Below are positions 15,915 through 15,927 of a stretch of 15,927 bases of DNA, one piece after another (the stretch's first letter is position 1; each line of letters opens with the position of its first letter). A model generated the notes under the pieces. It searched no databases. It was not told the origin of the DNA and saw only the letters and a list, made by a program, of their open reading frames with translations. A program made the position numbers and the translations under genes. This stretch comes from an uncultured Flavobacteriales bacterium. GTDB lineage: Bacteria > Bacteroidota > Bacteroidia > Flavobacteriales > UBA1820. The stretch covers positions 1 through 15,927 of the forward strand of contig CABSLV010000037.1 in the NCBI GenBank assembly GCA_902478645.1. The letters are read 5' to 3'.

Positions 15915-15927
15915 GGCGGGCAAGCGG
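15915..15927. repeat. Start of a probable hairpin element after the LysR gene, cut by window end
   Basis: The last 12 bases, GCGGGCAAGCGG (15916-15927), are identical to positions 3144-3155 in the left arm of the hairpin after pncB. Both begin a short distance after a stop codon (11-16 bases). I infer that another long hairpin of the same family starts here, but its second arm is outside the window. Confidence 0.45.

Overview
The window looks like a chromosomal segment of a GC-rich member of the Bacteroidota, most likely order Bacteroidales and perhaps Alistipes/Rikenellaceae-like; the taxon is inferred from memory, not searched. The evidence is the Bacteroidota-type promoter (TTTG about 19 bases before TAnnTTTG) found upstream of several genes, the general lack of Shine-Dalgarno sites before starts, the parE-parC pair in the form typical of that phylum, and the IlvE and PncB types. 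Most content is housekeeping and syntenically ordinary.

Layout. Bases 1-240 (minus strand) hold a tRNA-Val(UAC) gene with a good promoter and the 5' part of a second, identical-looking copy cut by the window edge. gcvT (glycine cleavage T-protein, minus) follows with a clear terminator, then a 328-base divergent intergenic region. pncB (NAD salvage) and ilvE (branched-chain aminotransferase) lie on the plus strand, each followed by a long hairpin.

The most unusual part is 4503-7363 on the plus strand. A promoter and a leader with an intrinsic terminator precede four overlapping genes: a small PqqD-like protein, a nucleotidyltransferase-fold protein, an HPr-kinase-like P-loop protein and a short S24/S26-type peptidase with a Ser/His pair and no membrane anchor. 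Proteins like the first three occur in some lasso-peptide clusters, but no precursor peptide, cyclase or transglutaminase-like protease is visible here. I infer an undescribed or poorly described peptide or protein modification cassette; its substrate is not in the window.

From 7369 to 12955 the minus strand carries parE, parC and a Mn-type superoxide dismutase. ParC ends in a long acidic tail with a terminal QTSLF that resembles a sliding-clamp-binding motif. A divergent promoter region (12956-13171) then leads into a long-chain acyl-CoA synthetase and a CysB/CysL-like LysR regulator on the plus strand, probably co-transcribed.

A recurring structural theme is long, nearly or fully perfect hairpins just after stop codons (22, 28, 36 and 20 bp stems). 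Two share a GCGGGCAA-type outer end, and a likely further copy starts at the right edge of the window after the LysR gene. They may be terminators, a dispersed palindromic repeat family, or both.
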